A stretch of DNA of 32,081 nucleotides. Origin: QWOP01 sp003669605. GTDB lineage: Bacteria; Planctomycetota; Planctomycetia; Pirellulales; UBA1268. The stretch's first letter is position 1; each line of letters begins with the position of its first letter. The DNA is taken from NCBI GenBank assembly GCA_947481985.1, contig CANKIK010000045.1:1-32081 (forward strand), given 5' to 3'. The notes under the pieces were generated by a model, which made no database searches, was not told where the DNA came from, and worked only from the letters and a program-made list of their open reading frames with translations. Shown one piece after another: positions 1 through 7,611 of the stretch. Position numbers and translations under genes: made by a program.

Positions 1-1021
1 CTGGCCCCATCAGTCCGGCATCTCCCTTCGGTCCCGCCACGCCGCGCTCCCCCTTGGGGCCGGCCGGACCGGCGACGCCGTTCTTGCCATCTTTTCCGTT
101 CTTGCCATCGGCTCCCTTGGAGCCAACAAGCCCTTGCTTACCGGGGGCTCCTGCGGGCCCCGCCACGCCGCGCTCCCCCTTGGGGCCGGCCGGACCAGCG
201 ACGCCGTTCTTGCCATCTTTTCCGTTCTTGCCATCGGCTCCCTTGGAGCCAACAAGCCCTTGCTTGCCGGGGGCTCCTGCGGGCCCCGCCACGCCGCGCT
301 CCCCCTTGGGGCCGGCCGGACCGGCGATGCCGTTCTTGCCATCGTTCCCGTTCTTGCCATCGGCTCCCTTGGAGCCAACAAGCCCTTGCTTGCCGGGGGC
401 TCCTGCGGGCCCCGCCACGCCGCGCTCCCCCTTGGGGCCGGCCGGACCGGCGATGCCGTTCTTTCCTGGCGGACCGACGGGGCCTGGCTTGCCGTCCTTG
501 CCGTCCTTGCCATTGATGCCGTTGAGGCCATTGACCCCGTCAATGCCGTCGAGGCCAGATTTGCCCTGGGGGCCTGGCGGGCCGGCCGGCCCTGCTTTCC
601 CGTCCTTGCCCGCAGCACCACCCGGACCTTGCTTGCCGTCGAGGCCGTTGCGGCCCGGGGCACCGTCCGCCCCTGGGGCTCCATCCTTTCCTGCCGGGCC
701 AACTGGACCGAGACTCCCAGCCACACCCGGTTCGCCCTGAGGCCCGGCAACTCCTGGCTCTCCTTGCGGTCCAGCTTGCGGGCCAGCTTGCGGTCCCGGG
801 GCACTCATCACGCCATTTCCAGCGACTCCGGCGACCGCCGTGTTGCCAGCCCGCCAGAGGCTGATGTCAACCCAACGGGAATTCCGGTCGTCCCAGATCC
901 ACAGGCGCCCCTTCGATTCCTCATACCAGGCATCGCCGAGTTCCCCTTGGCTGGGCAGACGCCGAGCGTCCTCGATGATCCCCAAAACAGCATGAATCGG
1001 CGGAATGGTGCGGTTAACCAC
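1..1021 (-). CDS. Collagen-like Gly-X-Y repeat protein (3' end off window)
   Basis: Read on the minus strand, this frame is open from a GTG at 1021 to the left edge, so the C-terminus is missing. About 70 residues of non-collagen sequence include a GELGDAWYEE...WIWDD...WVDI stretch. That resembles the short 'GDAW...LYVWDG..W' segment often found before collagen repeats in phage tail-fibre-like and bacterial collagen-like proteins. From about residue 75 onward the protein is continuous Gly-X-Y (GPQGEPG, GKDGAPG, GPPGKNG). A 126-bp unit (42 residues, 14 triplets) is repeated three times plus a partial fourth. The GTG is chosen because GGGAG sits 6 bases upstream; the frame stays open further upstream, through a 9-bp repeat, but without a good start. 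It is the last gene of a minus-strand run that follows the KAP-like ATPase. I infer a trimeric surface or extracellular fibre. No signal peptide is visible from this start, so the export route is unclear. Confidence 0.82.
   Translation of the reverse strand, partial: MVNRTIPPIHAVLGIIEDARRLPSQGELGDAWYEESKGRLWIWDDRNSRWVDISLWRAGNTAVAGVAGNGVMSAPGPQAGPQAGPQGEPGVAGPQGEPGVAGSLGPVGPAGKDGAPGADGAPGRNGLDGKQGPGGAAGKDGKAGPAGPPGPQGKSGLDGIDGVNGLNGINGKDGKDGKPGPVGPPGKNGIAGPAGPKGERGVAGPAGAPGKQGLVGSKGADGKNGNDGKNGIAGPAGPKGERGVAGPAGAPGKQGLVGSKGADGKNGKDGKNGVAGPAGPKGERGVAGPAGAPGKQGLVGSKGADGKNGKDGKNGVAGPAGPKGERGVAGPKGDAGLMGP
54..463. repeat. 126-bp in-frame tandem repeat in collagen-like gene
   Basis: Units start at 54, 180 and 306, with a partial fourth from 432 that diverges near 463. 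Each is exactly 126 bp and encodes 14 Gly-X-Y triplets on the minus strand. The copies are nearly identical at DNA level, with only scattered substitutions, which points to recent duplication or homogenisation. Confidence 0.92.
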
Positions 1022-1034
1022 GGGTAACTCCCAT

Positions 1035-1079
1035 GAAAAGCAGGAAAAGCAGGAAAAGCAGGAAAAGCATGAAAAGCAG
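1035..1079. repeat. 9-bp tandem repeat, five units (GAAAAGCAG)
   Basis: Five consecutive 9-bp units read GAAAAGCAG on the plus strand; the fourth ends in T. The array lies directly upstream of the GGGAG/GTG start of the collagen-like gene, so it falls in that gene's 5' leader as a pyrimidine-rich CTGCTTTTC array. The remaining intergenic DNA, 1080-1288, shows nothing else I can name. Confidence 0.9.
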
Positions 1080-1288
1080 GGCAGGTAGGAAAAGACGGCG
1101 GCCGAGGATTGGGTAGCTCGAGCCACCACACATCCCCCAAACGACGCAAAATACCCAGCCCTGCCGGCCTTTGCAAATCTACGCCCTCCGGCTGCAGGGG
1201 CGCAAACCCCCCCATTTCAGGCCCACCTGAGGTCTCGGTTGCGGGCCGCGGGCCTTCCACCGGCAAAACAAGCACCGTCGACCGGCCG

Positions 1289-2755
1289 TCAGCGCGGTGC
1301 CAGACCGCGGTCGAAGGCGTCCTGGTCCCGTTTGAAGACTGCCAGTTCGCGTTCGAACTGCTCCAACGGGATCGTCCACACCGGCTGTTCGGTGGTGTGG
1401 GAATGGCAGTGGGAGACGAGCAGGCGGTGGAGAAATTTGAACAGGTGACGGGGCACGCGGAGGCTGCGCAGCCCATCGATGAGACGCCGCTGGTCCAAGG
1501 CGGGGTCGAATAATTGCGCCAGCGTTGCCGGGGACTCTCCAACACTTGCCGCCTTCACCCGTTGCGACGCGATGTCGTAGAGCGTCTCACCGGTCCATGC
1601 CAGCGAGGGCACGAGGTTCTGCTTGTCCAGTCTCGCCCGCTGGTTGAACTGCTCGTCCTCGCGTTCAATGAACCGGTAGAGTTCGTCGGGGAGGAGGAGT
1701 TTGAAGCCCAGACTGGGGGATTTTAGAAACTTGTTGTCGAGCATCGGCCAGACCAAAAGCCGCATCCGCTCCGCCTGCCCATTGATGGCGTGCGGCTCGT
1801 CGACCCGGTCGACAATCACCACCATCCCGGTGTATCCCAACGCCGCGAGCACCCCTTGAAACTTGGCGAGCAGTTCGTAGCGGTCATCGCTGCGGGCGTG
1901 CTTGGGGAGCGGCTGACCGGCGAGGTCGACCTCCGGCATTCTGGCAATTGCCTGCGTGAGTTGCCCCACGGTTCGGTTGCCAGTGCGCATGCTGCGCACG
2001 ATCCGCTGCGCGGTCCACCAAGCCCGGGCCCGGCGGAGGAGCCATGGCATCCAGGCCGCCGCCAGCAATGCCCAAGGCCACCACAGCCGCGTCCATTCAA
2101 GACCGCCACGGACAGCCCCCGACACAAGCGCCCCGGCCATCAGCGCCCCGGCCACCATACCGAGCCACCACGACCACGACGACTTCCAGGTCCGGTAGCC
2201 GACCAGCCGCCGCAGCCTCGCCCAACGCGACGGGAAGGTCTCGCCGGTCGACTGGTCATAGCAGGCAGAAAGCAGCGCCAGGTCGCGGGCCTGCGGGGCA
2301 GCGAGGCGGTGCTTCTCGCGGCCGGTGCCGTCGAGGAGTTTCGAGACCAACTGCGTCGTGCCGAGGGCGAGGATGGCGTCGATGTGGTCCCACAATTTCC
2401 AGTGGGTCAGCACCTTCTCCACGGCCCGCTTGGGGCCGACCCGGTCGATGAACCGATCGAGGAACGGATTGAAGTCGTCGTACAGGACCACAAACGACTT
2501 GTCGTCGGGATGCTCGGCGTTGTGGCGTTCGAACTGCCGCACCATCTGCAGCTTGAGTGCCGTCTTCCCCGCCCCCTTTTCGCCAAACACGATCGCCGTG
2601 CTCGGATCGGATGGGTTGCCGTAGATCTTGTCCCAAGCCGGATGGAAGGTGGTCTCCAGACAGGTGCGCTTAAACACCGTGTCGTTTTGCGCATCCTCTT
2701 CAGCAAAGGGATTCCCGGCAATGCCGTGGTGCTCGAGGAAGTCCTGGATCTTCAT
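1289..2755 (-). CDS. KAP-like P-loop ATPase with two membrane helices
   Basis: This 488-residue P-loop NTPase has Walker A GEKGAGKT at residues 58-65 and a Walker B-like hydrophobic strand with acidic end, MVVIVDRVDE, at 311-320. Between them, two hydrophobic segments (about 194-214 and 224-240) are rich in Trp, Ala and Leu. Insertion of membrane helices between Walker A and B is the hallmark of the KAP NTPase family, which includes membrane-associated ATPases and some phage-defence proteins. The N-terminus (FLEHHGIAGNPFAEEDA) and the C-terminal helical part are not ones I can place more precisely. It starts 42 bp after the secreted-protein gene; a GGGAG lies rather far (about 14 bases) from the ATG. 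Co-transcription with the genes on both sides is likely. Function is unknown. A role in organising a surface or signalling complex is only inference. Confidence 0.8.
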   Translation of the reverse strand: MKIQDFLEHHGIAGNPFAEEDAQNDTVFKRTCLETTFHPAWDKIYGNPSDPSTAIVFGEKGAGKTALKLQMVRQFERHNAEHPDDKSFVVLYDDFNPFLDRFIDRVGPKRAVEKVLTHWKLWDHIDAILALGTTQLVSKLLDGTGREKHRLAAPQARDLALLSACYDQSTGETFPSRWARLRRLVGYRTWKSSWSWWLGMVAGALMAGALVSGAVRGGLEWTRLWWPWALLAAAWMPWLLRRARAWWTAQRIVRSMRTGNRTVGQLTQAIARMPEVDLAGQPLPKHARSDDRYELLAKFQGVLAALGYTGMVVIVDRVDEPHAINGQAERMRLLVWPMLDNKFLKSPSLGFKLLLPDELYRFIEREDEQFNQRARLDKQNLVPSLAWTGETLYDIASQRVKAASVGESPATLAQLFDPALDQRRLIDGLRSLRVPRHLFKFLHRLLVSHCHSHTTEQPVWTIPLEQFERELAVFKRDQDAFDRGLAPR

Positions 2756-2797
2756 GGTGCTGCGTGTGACTCCCTGGGCGTCGTATGCGGGGGCTGG

Positions 2798-3412
2798 CTA
2801 TTTACCGGCCTCGACCAAACCTTCCACCATCGTTCGGAACCCGTCGGCGTGCTTGGCGACGGTCGTTCCAGGACCATAGAACTTGAGAAAGTAATTGCCG
2901 CGGTCGGGCGTTTCCACAATCGCCGCCACCATCCTGTAATCGGGGCGGTCCACCGCCTTGCCACCGGCGAACGGGCCGGCGGGGGCGTCTTTGTAGGTGC
3001 CGCCGATGTCCACGAGCGTCACCTTGCAGCCAGCGAGTTCGAGCTTTTTGGTGGTCGCCTTGTCCTTAGTGGCGCTGCCGTCGGGCTGGGAAAACTGGCC
3101 GTACCAGCGGTCGACGTTCGCCTGCACGCTGCCGCCGGCCCCCATCACCGTCATCCGCCCCGGCTGCTCCCCCTCGCCCTCGGAGGGAATGGCAAACTCC
3201 GTCTCCACGATCGAAGACTTCGGCTGGACGCGTTTCCAGCCCTCGGGTGCCGACAGGGAGAAACCGCCGTCACCGATCGCGAATGCCCGCGCCTCCGGGC
3301 CGTCGCCAGCCTGCTTGGCGTGACAGGGAACAGCGGCCACCAGCACCACCGCGGCGGCGGCGAGACAGAGGCGGGTGAGGAAGCAACCGAAAAGCGGCGC
3401 GGGCATGTCCAT
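2798..3412 (-). CDS. Small secreted protein of unknown function
   Basis: The 204-residue product has a clear Sec signal peptide: an uncharged n-region, a strongly hydrophobic Ala/Val/Leu core at residues 12-28, and a likely cleavage after CHA near residue 32. The mature part contains a FSLSAPEGWKRV motif near its start, a pattern seen in many planctomycete exported proteins. It ends in a segment like a small alpha/beta domain (GNYFLKFYGPGTTV). I do not recognise a catalytic signature. GGAG lies 9 bases before the ATG at 3412, which supports this start. It sits 60 bp downstream of the ClpP-like gene and 42 bp upstream of the KAP-like ATPase gene, probably in one transcript. Confidence 0.8.
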   Translation of the reverse strand: MDMPAPLFGCFLTRLCLAAAAVVLVAAVPCHAKQAGDGPEARAFAIGDGGFSLSAPEGWKRVQPKSSIVETEFAIPSEGEGEQPGRMTVMGAGGSVQANVDRWYGQFSQPDGSATKDKATTKKLELAGCKVTLVDIGGTYKDAPAGPFAGGKAVDRPDYRMVAAIVETPDRGNYFLKFYGPGTTVAKHADGFRTMVEGLVEAGK

Positions 3413-3472
3413 GGAAATTGACTCCGAAAGCGGAACGGGGGGAACGCCACCATCATCCTAGCAACGTGGGCG

Positions 3473-4147
3473 TCAGTCGGCAGCCGGTGACGCCAGACCG
3501 GGCAACGGCTCAAGGCCCACCATCTCGGCCAGCCCCGCCTCCACCATCTCCCTGCCGGAGACGTAGCGATGGGTGCGGATCCAGAGGGCGATCTTGTCGT
3601 GGGCTGTGCCGAACAGGTCGCCGAGCATCCGATCCATCTCAGCCTCCAATTCCACAAAGTGCCGCGACCATTCGGCAGCCTCGGTGATGCCGATGTGCTC
3701 CTCGCTTTGCCACTTCATGGGATGGAAGAGAAACACACTGTACGGCGTCACCAGCCTGCGAACGCAGGTGGCAAAGGGCCACAGTGCTGCCGAAGAGCAT
3801 TCACCGCCGACGATTCCAGTGGCCCGGATACCACGGATCCGCATCAACGTGGCCAATGAAATCGCGCAGTAGGGGTTGCCGCCGGGGGAATCGAACCAGA
3901 TCGTGCATTCCCCCCCGGGGGGCACTCCCAGCAGTTTGTCGGTGAGGTCGGCTTCGTTGTCGGTAAGGTCGCCCACCAGTGCGATCTCGACTGGTCCCTG
4001 CTTGCCGTCGTCGTCCCGGCTGGGTCGAGAATTCGGACGGCGCCGCACCTCCCCTCCCCGGCCAGACTTCCTCTCCGGCAGCCCCTTTGCAGCGCCTGCA
4101 CCACGCCCGGACCGTCTCGAGCTGTTTTTGGATCTGCCGTCTGGCAT
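3473..4147 (-). CDS. ClpP-fold (crotonase-like) serine protease homologue
   Basis: The product is 224 residues from the ATG at 4147, which has AAGGA 8 bases upstream; a longer reading starting at 4195 would overlap the preceding gene. The first 50 residues are basic and low-complexity. The rest follows the ClpP fold: IWFDSPGGNP (residues 83-92) corresponds to the oxyanion/substrate Gly-Gly motif, GECSSAA (115-121) places Ser119 at the nucleophile position of ClpP GQAASMG, and FLFHP places His142 at the catalytic histidine. The C-terminal RYVSGREMVEAGLAEMVG matches the ClpP end in which the protein 'moves on' as a GL(V/A)-D/E-x-V motif. It is shorter and more divergent than housekeeping ClpP. 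It lacks a visible signal peptide and no Clp ATPase gene is adjacent. It may be a specialised peptidase for the neighbouring exported or collagen-like proteins, but that is inference. Confidence 0.8.
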   Translation of the reverse strand: MPDGRSKNSSRRSGRGAGAAKGLPERKSGRGGEVRRRPNSRPSRDDDGKQGPVEIALVGDLTDNEADLTDKLLGVPPGGECTIWFDSPGGNPYCAISLATLMRIRGIRATGIVGGECSSAALWPFATCVRRLVTPYSVFLFHPMKWQSEEHIGITEAAEWSRHFVELEAEMDRMLGDLFGTAHDKIALWIRTHRYVSGREMVEAGLAEMVGLEPLPGLASPAAD

Positions 4148-4161
4148 CGCGGGGGTCCTTT

Positions 4162-5208
4162 TCAACTGCGGTAATCGCCGTGGCAGGTGTCGCACGACTT
4201 CTTCAGGTCACCAACGGCCGTTCGGGCGGCATCGTAATTCGATTTTGCTGCCGCGTCGCGGGCGCGTATCGCCGCGTCACGCATCGCGGCGGCGTAGCCT
4301 CGGTAGGTGTCGTCATCGTTGTACTCGTAGTCTTTCTGCTGGATCACCTCGCCGATTGCCGCGACGATCTCCGTCTCGCGGACGAGGGCCTCGAGTTGCT
4401 GTTGAAAATCTCCCTTGGAGGAAACGGCGCCGGCGGTGGCGGCGTCGGCAAGGTCGAGGCGGGCCATCAAGGCCGGCCTTCCTGCCACCTGGCTCCAGCG
4501 GAAGTCGTCGTCGCGGTCGGCCTTCCTGTCGGGGGATCCACCATCGAGCAGCACCTCGAGGTCGGCCACCCGGGCCTTCGCCTCGGCAAACGATTGGTCG
4601 GTGCCAACCTTGCAGTTGGAGCCGACGCGGGCAAACAGGTCGCGGGCGTTCTCGGCGTCCTTTTTCCAGCGGACGTCGCCATCGTGGGCCGCGATCAGAC
4701 CAAACATCAGCGCGATGGCGCTGAATCCTTCGCGGGCGCTGTCGTAGCCCCCCCCCTTGAAGTCGGAGGCCGAGGCCACCGCCGCGGCAACCACCTTCTT
4801 CTGCTCTTTCACCTCGTCGACGAGCGTGTCTGGCGAAATCAGCGTCGACCAGCGGAACCCTCCGCCAGAACTGCCGGGAGCAGCCTTCCCCCCAACTCCG
4901 GCTGCCGGTGCCCCGGGCGTGGAAAGCACAGCCCCGAAATCGGGACGCTCTCCTTCCAGGGTGGCAAAGGCGTCGTCGACAAAGGCCGACTTCGATGTCT
5001 TGTCCCAATCCTTCGTCGGAGGCCGGGCGCGCGGCCGCTCCCGAACCCGCTGCCGCGTCTCGGACTTCAAGCCAGGCTGGCTCTCCGGATCTGCAGCCTG
5101 AAGCAACCCATCCGCCACCAGGGAGGCTGCCATGATCAGTACCACCGCCGCGATCGCGGCAGGGAACGCGCGGGCGCGGAATGAGCGGGATTCGAGATTG
5201 GCAGACAT
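4162..5208 (-). CDS. Membrane-anchored cytochrome c'-like protein
   Basis: The product is 348 residues from the ATG at 5208, which is preceded by AGGAG at 7 bases; an in-frame ATG at 5295 lacks a site. Residues 15-37 form a hydrophobic signal or anchor helix, so the body is periplasmic. A Gly/Ser/Arg-rich linker (40-120) leads to a mostly helical domain. The protein ends in KKSCDTCHGDYRS, a CxxCH haem site at residues 339-343 just before the stop. That placement, at the end of the last helix of a four-helix bundle, is typical of cytochrome c' and c556. It is probably the first gene of the minus-strand run; the next gene starts 14 bp after its stop. The electron-transfer or gas-binding role is from the family. 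The partner is unknown. Confidence 0.8.
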   Translation of the reverse strand: MSANLESRSFRARAFPAAIAAVVLIMAASLVADGLLQAADPESQPGLKSETRQRVRERPRARPPTKDWDKTSKSAFVDDAFATLEGERPDFGAVLSTPGAPAAGVGGKAAPGSSGGGFRWSTLISPDTLVDEVKEQKKVVAAAVASASDFKGGGYDSAREGFSAIALMFGLIAAHDGDVRWKKDAENARDLFARVGSNCKVGTDQSFAEAKARVADLEVLLDGGSPDRKADRDDDFRWSQVAGRPALMARLDLADAATAGAVSSKGDFQQQLEALVRETEIVAAIGEVIQQKDYEYNDDDTYRGYAAAMRDAAIRARDAAAKSNYDAARTAVGDLKKSCDTCHGDYRS

Positions 5209-5423
5209 GGCACGGCTCCTGAGCGAGACCTCGGGCCGGAAATCGTATCCGAAGGTGGGGGTCGTGCCTCGAAATCGTTTGTTTTCCGCCCCCATTTTTC
5301 GCCTTGACCGGGTTTGTCTGGGCCGTCACCTTCCTCCCCTTCCCGTGACCGTGGCAGCACGCCGCTGCCGGCGGCATGGGATTCGACCAAGTCATTTTCT
5401 CTGCCGGAATGGAGTCCAGCCCG

Positions 5424-6194
5424 ATGCACACGCCGCAGCCCCTTTCCCGGGATACCCGCACCTCCATCCACCGCTGGTCGCTTTGGACAATCTGTTTTCT
5501 GGCCGGATGCGCCATCGTCTCGGCCCTTGGCCTGTCGGGCTGTTCGGGAGGGGGTGCCGGCGGCGGCTCCACCCAGGCTAAATCGGGTGGCACCGAACCT
5601 GCTCGCGCCGCCGTGGTCGAATTCCTGGCTGCGATCAAGCGGGGCGACGACGCAGCAGCCTCGGGCATGCTCACCAAGGTCGCCCGCGCCAAGACCGAGG
5701 AACTGGGACTGACGGTGGCTCCGCCGGTCAACGACTCCGCCACCTACGAGGTGAAGGAGTGCGAGATGGTCGGCGACGCCGGCGATCTTGTGCACGTCGG
5801 CACCACCTGGTCGGACAAAGACGAAGAGGGCACCTCCAGCACCGAGAGCATCGTGTGGGTCGTGCGGCTCGATCCGGAGGGCTGGCGGGTGGTGGGGATG
5901 GCGATGCGGGTCTTCGAAGACATGCCGCCGCTGCTGCTCAACTTCGAGGATCCAGAGGACATGATCGCCAAGCAGGAGATGGTGGCCGCTGAATTGCAGC
6001 GCCGCAGCCAGACACCGACCTCGACGCCGGGAGCGGGCACGGCCCAGGGCCAAGACCAGAGCCAAGGTCAGAACCAGGATCAGGGCCAGGCCGCGGGACT
6101 GCAGGCACCGCCGGCCCAGCCCGCCCCAAATCAGCCCACCCCAAATCAGCCCGTCTCGACTGCGCTCCAGCCAGGAGCGGATCGCCGCCGCTAA
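5424..6194 (+). CDS. Lipoprotein with NTF2/DUF4878-like domain and Gln-rich tail
   Basis: The product is 256 residues if started at ATG 5424 (GGAG 9 bases upstream); ATGs at 5409 and 5376 are in-frame alternatives. A hydrophobic segment at 18-36 ends in the lipobox LSGC with Cys40, followed by a Gly/Ser spacer, so an outer- or inner-membrane lipoprotein is expected. The mature domain starts EPARAAVVEFLAAIKRGD, a pattern shared with DUF4878/NTF2-like lipoproteins that hold a small substrate-binding cone fold. The C-terminus is low complexity: repeated QGQDQSQGQ followed by NQPTPNQP. It is divergently oriented from the cytochrome c' gene, with 215 bp between them in which I see no convincing promoter. 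The stop is followed immediately by a palindromic repeat that could act as its terminator. Confidence 0.75.
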   Translation: MHTPQPLSRDTRTSIHRWSLWTICFLAGCAIVSALGLSGCSGGGAGGGSTQAKSGGTEPARAAVVEFLAAIKRGDDAAASGMLTKVARAKTEELGLTVAPPVNDSATYEVKECEMVGDAGDLVHVGTTWSDKDEEGTSSTESIVWVVRLDPEGWRVVGMAMRVFEDMPPLLLNFEDPEDMIAKQEMVAAELQRRSQTPTSTPGAGTAQGQDQSQGQNQDQGQAAGLQAPPAQPAPNQPTPNQPVSTALQPGADRRR

Positions 6195-6196
6195 CT

Positions 6197-6316
6197 GCCC
6201 GTGGAAAAAGTCATCCATGACCTTTTTCCGCTTCGGATATCCCCGGTTTTCTCGAGTGCTACGCACTCGCGACCGCCTCGTGCAGCAAGGGCCGGCACTT
6301 TATCCACAGTCCGCTA
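6197..6316 (+). repeat. Dispersed palindromic repeat, copy A (about 120 bp)
   Basis: The unit begins 2 bases after the lipoprotein stop codon. Its first 31 bases (6201-6231) form a near-perfect palindrome, arm GTGGAAAAAG, inner TCAT-CC-ATGA, then a one-base bulge and CTTTTTCCGC. A second small hairpin, CGAGTGC-TAC-GCACTCG, follows at about 6253-6269. Nearly the whole unit recurs at 26832-26950 in the same orientation with most positions identical by eye. The palindrome also occurs in variant form at 10498-10527. Confidence 0.85.
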
Positions 6317-6372
6317 ACCCATCGCCACGGCCGGCGAATGGCAGAGAACACCACCCAAAGACTGATTTACTT

Positions 6373-6410
6373 CCGGGCGATCGGCGGCCAACGGGCCCCC
6401 GATCGCCCGG
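6373..6410 (+). terminator. Terminator-like hairpin with 12-bp stem
   Basis: CCGGGCGATCGG (6373-6384) pairs perfectly with CCGATCGCCCGG (6399-6410) across a 14-base loop. It is followed by TCGTTTTCC, a weak T-run. It lies in the 580-bp gap between the lipoprotein and Cys-rich genes, downstream of repeat copy A. It could end the lipoprotein transcript, or be a structured element of another kind. Confidence 0.45.
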
Positions 6411-6509
6411 TCGTTTTCCACGCCGGAAGACGCAAAAGGGGCGCAAGACCCCCCTTGAGAGCGATGGCGTTTTTGGGATTGACCAGGCAACGCCACTCGC
6501 GGCCAGTTC

Positions 6510-6537
6510 TTGACACCTCCCCCCCGGCTGTTAGCCT
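6510..6537 (+). promoter_or_regulatory. Candidate sigma70-type promoter for Cys-rich gene
   Basis: A perfect TTGACA at 6510-6515 is followed after 16 bases by TAGCCT (6532-6537), a weak -10; TAACTA at 6537 is an alternative at longer spacing. It lies about 240 bp upstream of the Cys-rich protein start, which would give a long 5' leader. The -35 match is strong and the -10 is not. Confidence 0.35.
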
Positions 6538-6776
6538 AACTACCCAGATTTCCTAGGCGGCAATGTTTCGCCAACCCGCAGCACTTGCAGGGGAGTGCCG
6601 CTGGTTGACGGGCTGCGCCGCCCGGGCAATCTCCCTCTCCTTGGCGACGAAGTGTCGGCGGAGAGGGTTTCTTGGCTTTCTGCGGTCCGGTGGCCGTCCC
6701 GGATCGGGTGAGGTTCGTGACGGCTCGTTTGGAACGCAGTCGCGTTCAAACTTCTTTCCTTTTTTGGAGATTTCAG

Positions 6777-7373
6777 ATGAAGCGTTTCCTCGGTTCCGCG
6801 GTGGCGATGTTCGTCGCGCTGGTCGCCATTGCCCTCGTTGGCGGTGACGCCGGTGCCGTCGCTGGCCACGGTTGCCACGGTCGGAAGTCCTGCAACGGCG
6901 GTCTGCTCGCCAAGCTGCATGCCAAGAAGGGCTGCAATGGCGCCGAAGCCGCTGCTGCCCCGGCCGCTCCTAGCTGCCAGGGTCGCAAGCACGGCGGTCT
7001 GCTCGCCAAGTTGCATGCCAAGAAGGCATCCCGTGGCTGCAACGGTGCCGCCGCAGCCGCCCCGGCCTGCGACAGCGGTTCCGACAGCGGTTGCGACAGT
7101 GGTTGTGGTTCGTCAGCTGACGCTGGCTGCTCCAGCTGCGGCGACTCGGCCCCGGCCTCGAGCGGCTGCTCGAGCTGTGGCGGTGGTGATGTCGTTGCCA
7201 GCGGCTGCTCCAGCTGCGGCGGCGCGGTTGAGGGTGGTGTTGTCTCGGGCGGCTGCCCGGATGGCAACTGCAGCGGTGCCAACGTGATCTCCGAGGGCGT
7301 GCCGACCGAGGCTGCCCCCGCGATCGAGTCGGCTGTTCCGACCGAGGCCCCCGCTGCCCCGGCCGCCACTTGA
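6777..7373 (+). CDS. Cys-rich repetitive exported protein
   Basis: The product is 198 residues from the ATG at 6777, supported by GGAG 7 bases upstream; longer in-frame starts lack a site. Residues 1-27 are a typical Sec signal peptide (KRFLGSAVAMFVALVAIALV core). The mature protein is built of short repeats: GGLLAKLHAKK occurs twice, each preceded by a Cys/Gly/Arg-Lys segment; then come CDSGSDSG-type repeats and three copies of a GCSSCG module. The C-terminus is Ala/Pro/Thr/Glu-rich. I know of no enzyme family like this. Many Cys-Gly-Ser motifs in an exported protein suggest disulfide-crosslinked structural or metal-binding material, for example in the planctomycete cell envelope, but this is inference. 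The gene stands alone with its own candidate promoter and a strong terminator, as expected for an abundant structural product. Confidence 0.8.
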   Translation: MKRFLGSAVAMFVALVAIALVGGDAGAVAGHGCHGRKSCNGGLLAKLHAKKGCNGAEAAAAPAAPSCQGRKHGGLLAKLHAKKASRGCNGAAAAAPACDSGSDSGCDSGCGSSADAGCSSCGDSAPASSGCSSCGGGDVVASGCSSCGGAVEGGVVSGGCPDGNCSGANVISEGVPTEAAPAIESAVPTEAPAAPAAT

Positions 7374-7441
7374 ATCGTTTCCTTGTCAACTCACGTGAGT
7401 GCCTGCCCTGAGGCACGGGTTGCCGAGAATGCCTAAAACGA

Positions 7442-7475
7442 ACCGGGCCTCCCGCAAGGGTGGCCCGGTTTTTTT
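7442..7475 (+). terminator. Rho-independent terminator after Cys-rich gene
   Basis: ACCGGGCC and GGCCCGGT form an 8-bp GC-rich stem around a short loop, followed by seven T residues, about 70 bp after the Cys-rich stop codon. Confidence 0.85.
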
Positions 7476-7578
7476 CTGCGCGCCTCGAGCCGGGTGGGTG
7501 ATCAATCATCATCCCGCGTGGCGGAGCGGATCGTCGCTCGCCCAGTTGGGCAGCATCAGCCGCTCCCTGTCACGGCTC

Positions 7579-7611
7579 TTGATCAGGGCTTGATCAGGGC
7601 TTGATCAGGGC
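7579..7611. repeat. 11-bp tandem repeat, three units (TTGATCAGGGC)
   Basis: Three perfect copies of TTGATCAGGGC, each containing the palindrome TGATCA. The minus-strand stop codon of the AsmA-like gene (7605-7607) lies inside the array. Its small size suggests replication slippage. Confidence 0.9.

Noticed and set aside
54..463. CRISPR-like array
   Set aside because: The units are directly adjacent, 126 bp and coding, with no spacers and no cas genes nearby.
54..740. Pro-rich plus-strand frame over the collagen gene (GPAGPATPFLP repeats)
   Set aside because: It is the antisense of Gly-X-Y codons. The minus-strand reading has a start with ribosome site, a plausible N-terminal domain and strict Gly periodicity.
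1790..3421. Long plus-strand frame antisense to the KAP-like ATPase and secreted protein
   Set aside because: It spans two genes with clear domains on the other strand and has no recognisable motif; high GC leaves antisense frames open.
4313..6266. Minus-strand frames overlapping the cytochrome c' and lipoprotein genes
   Set aside because: They lack starts with ribosome sites and any motif; the real frames have a haem site, a lipobox and signal sequences.
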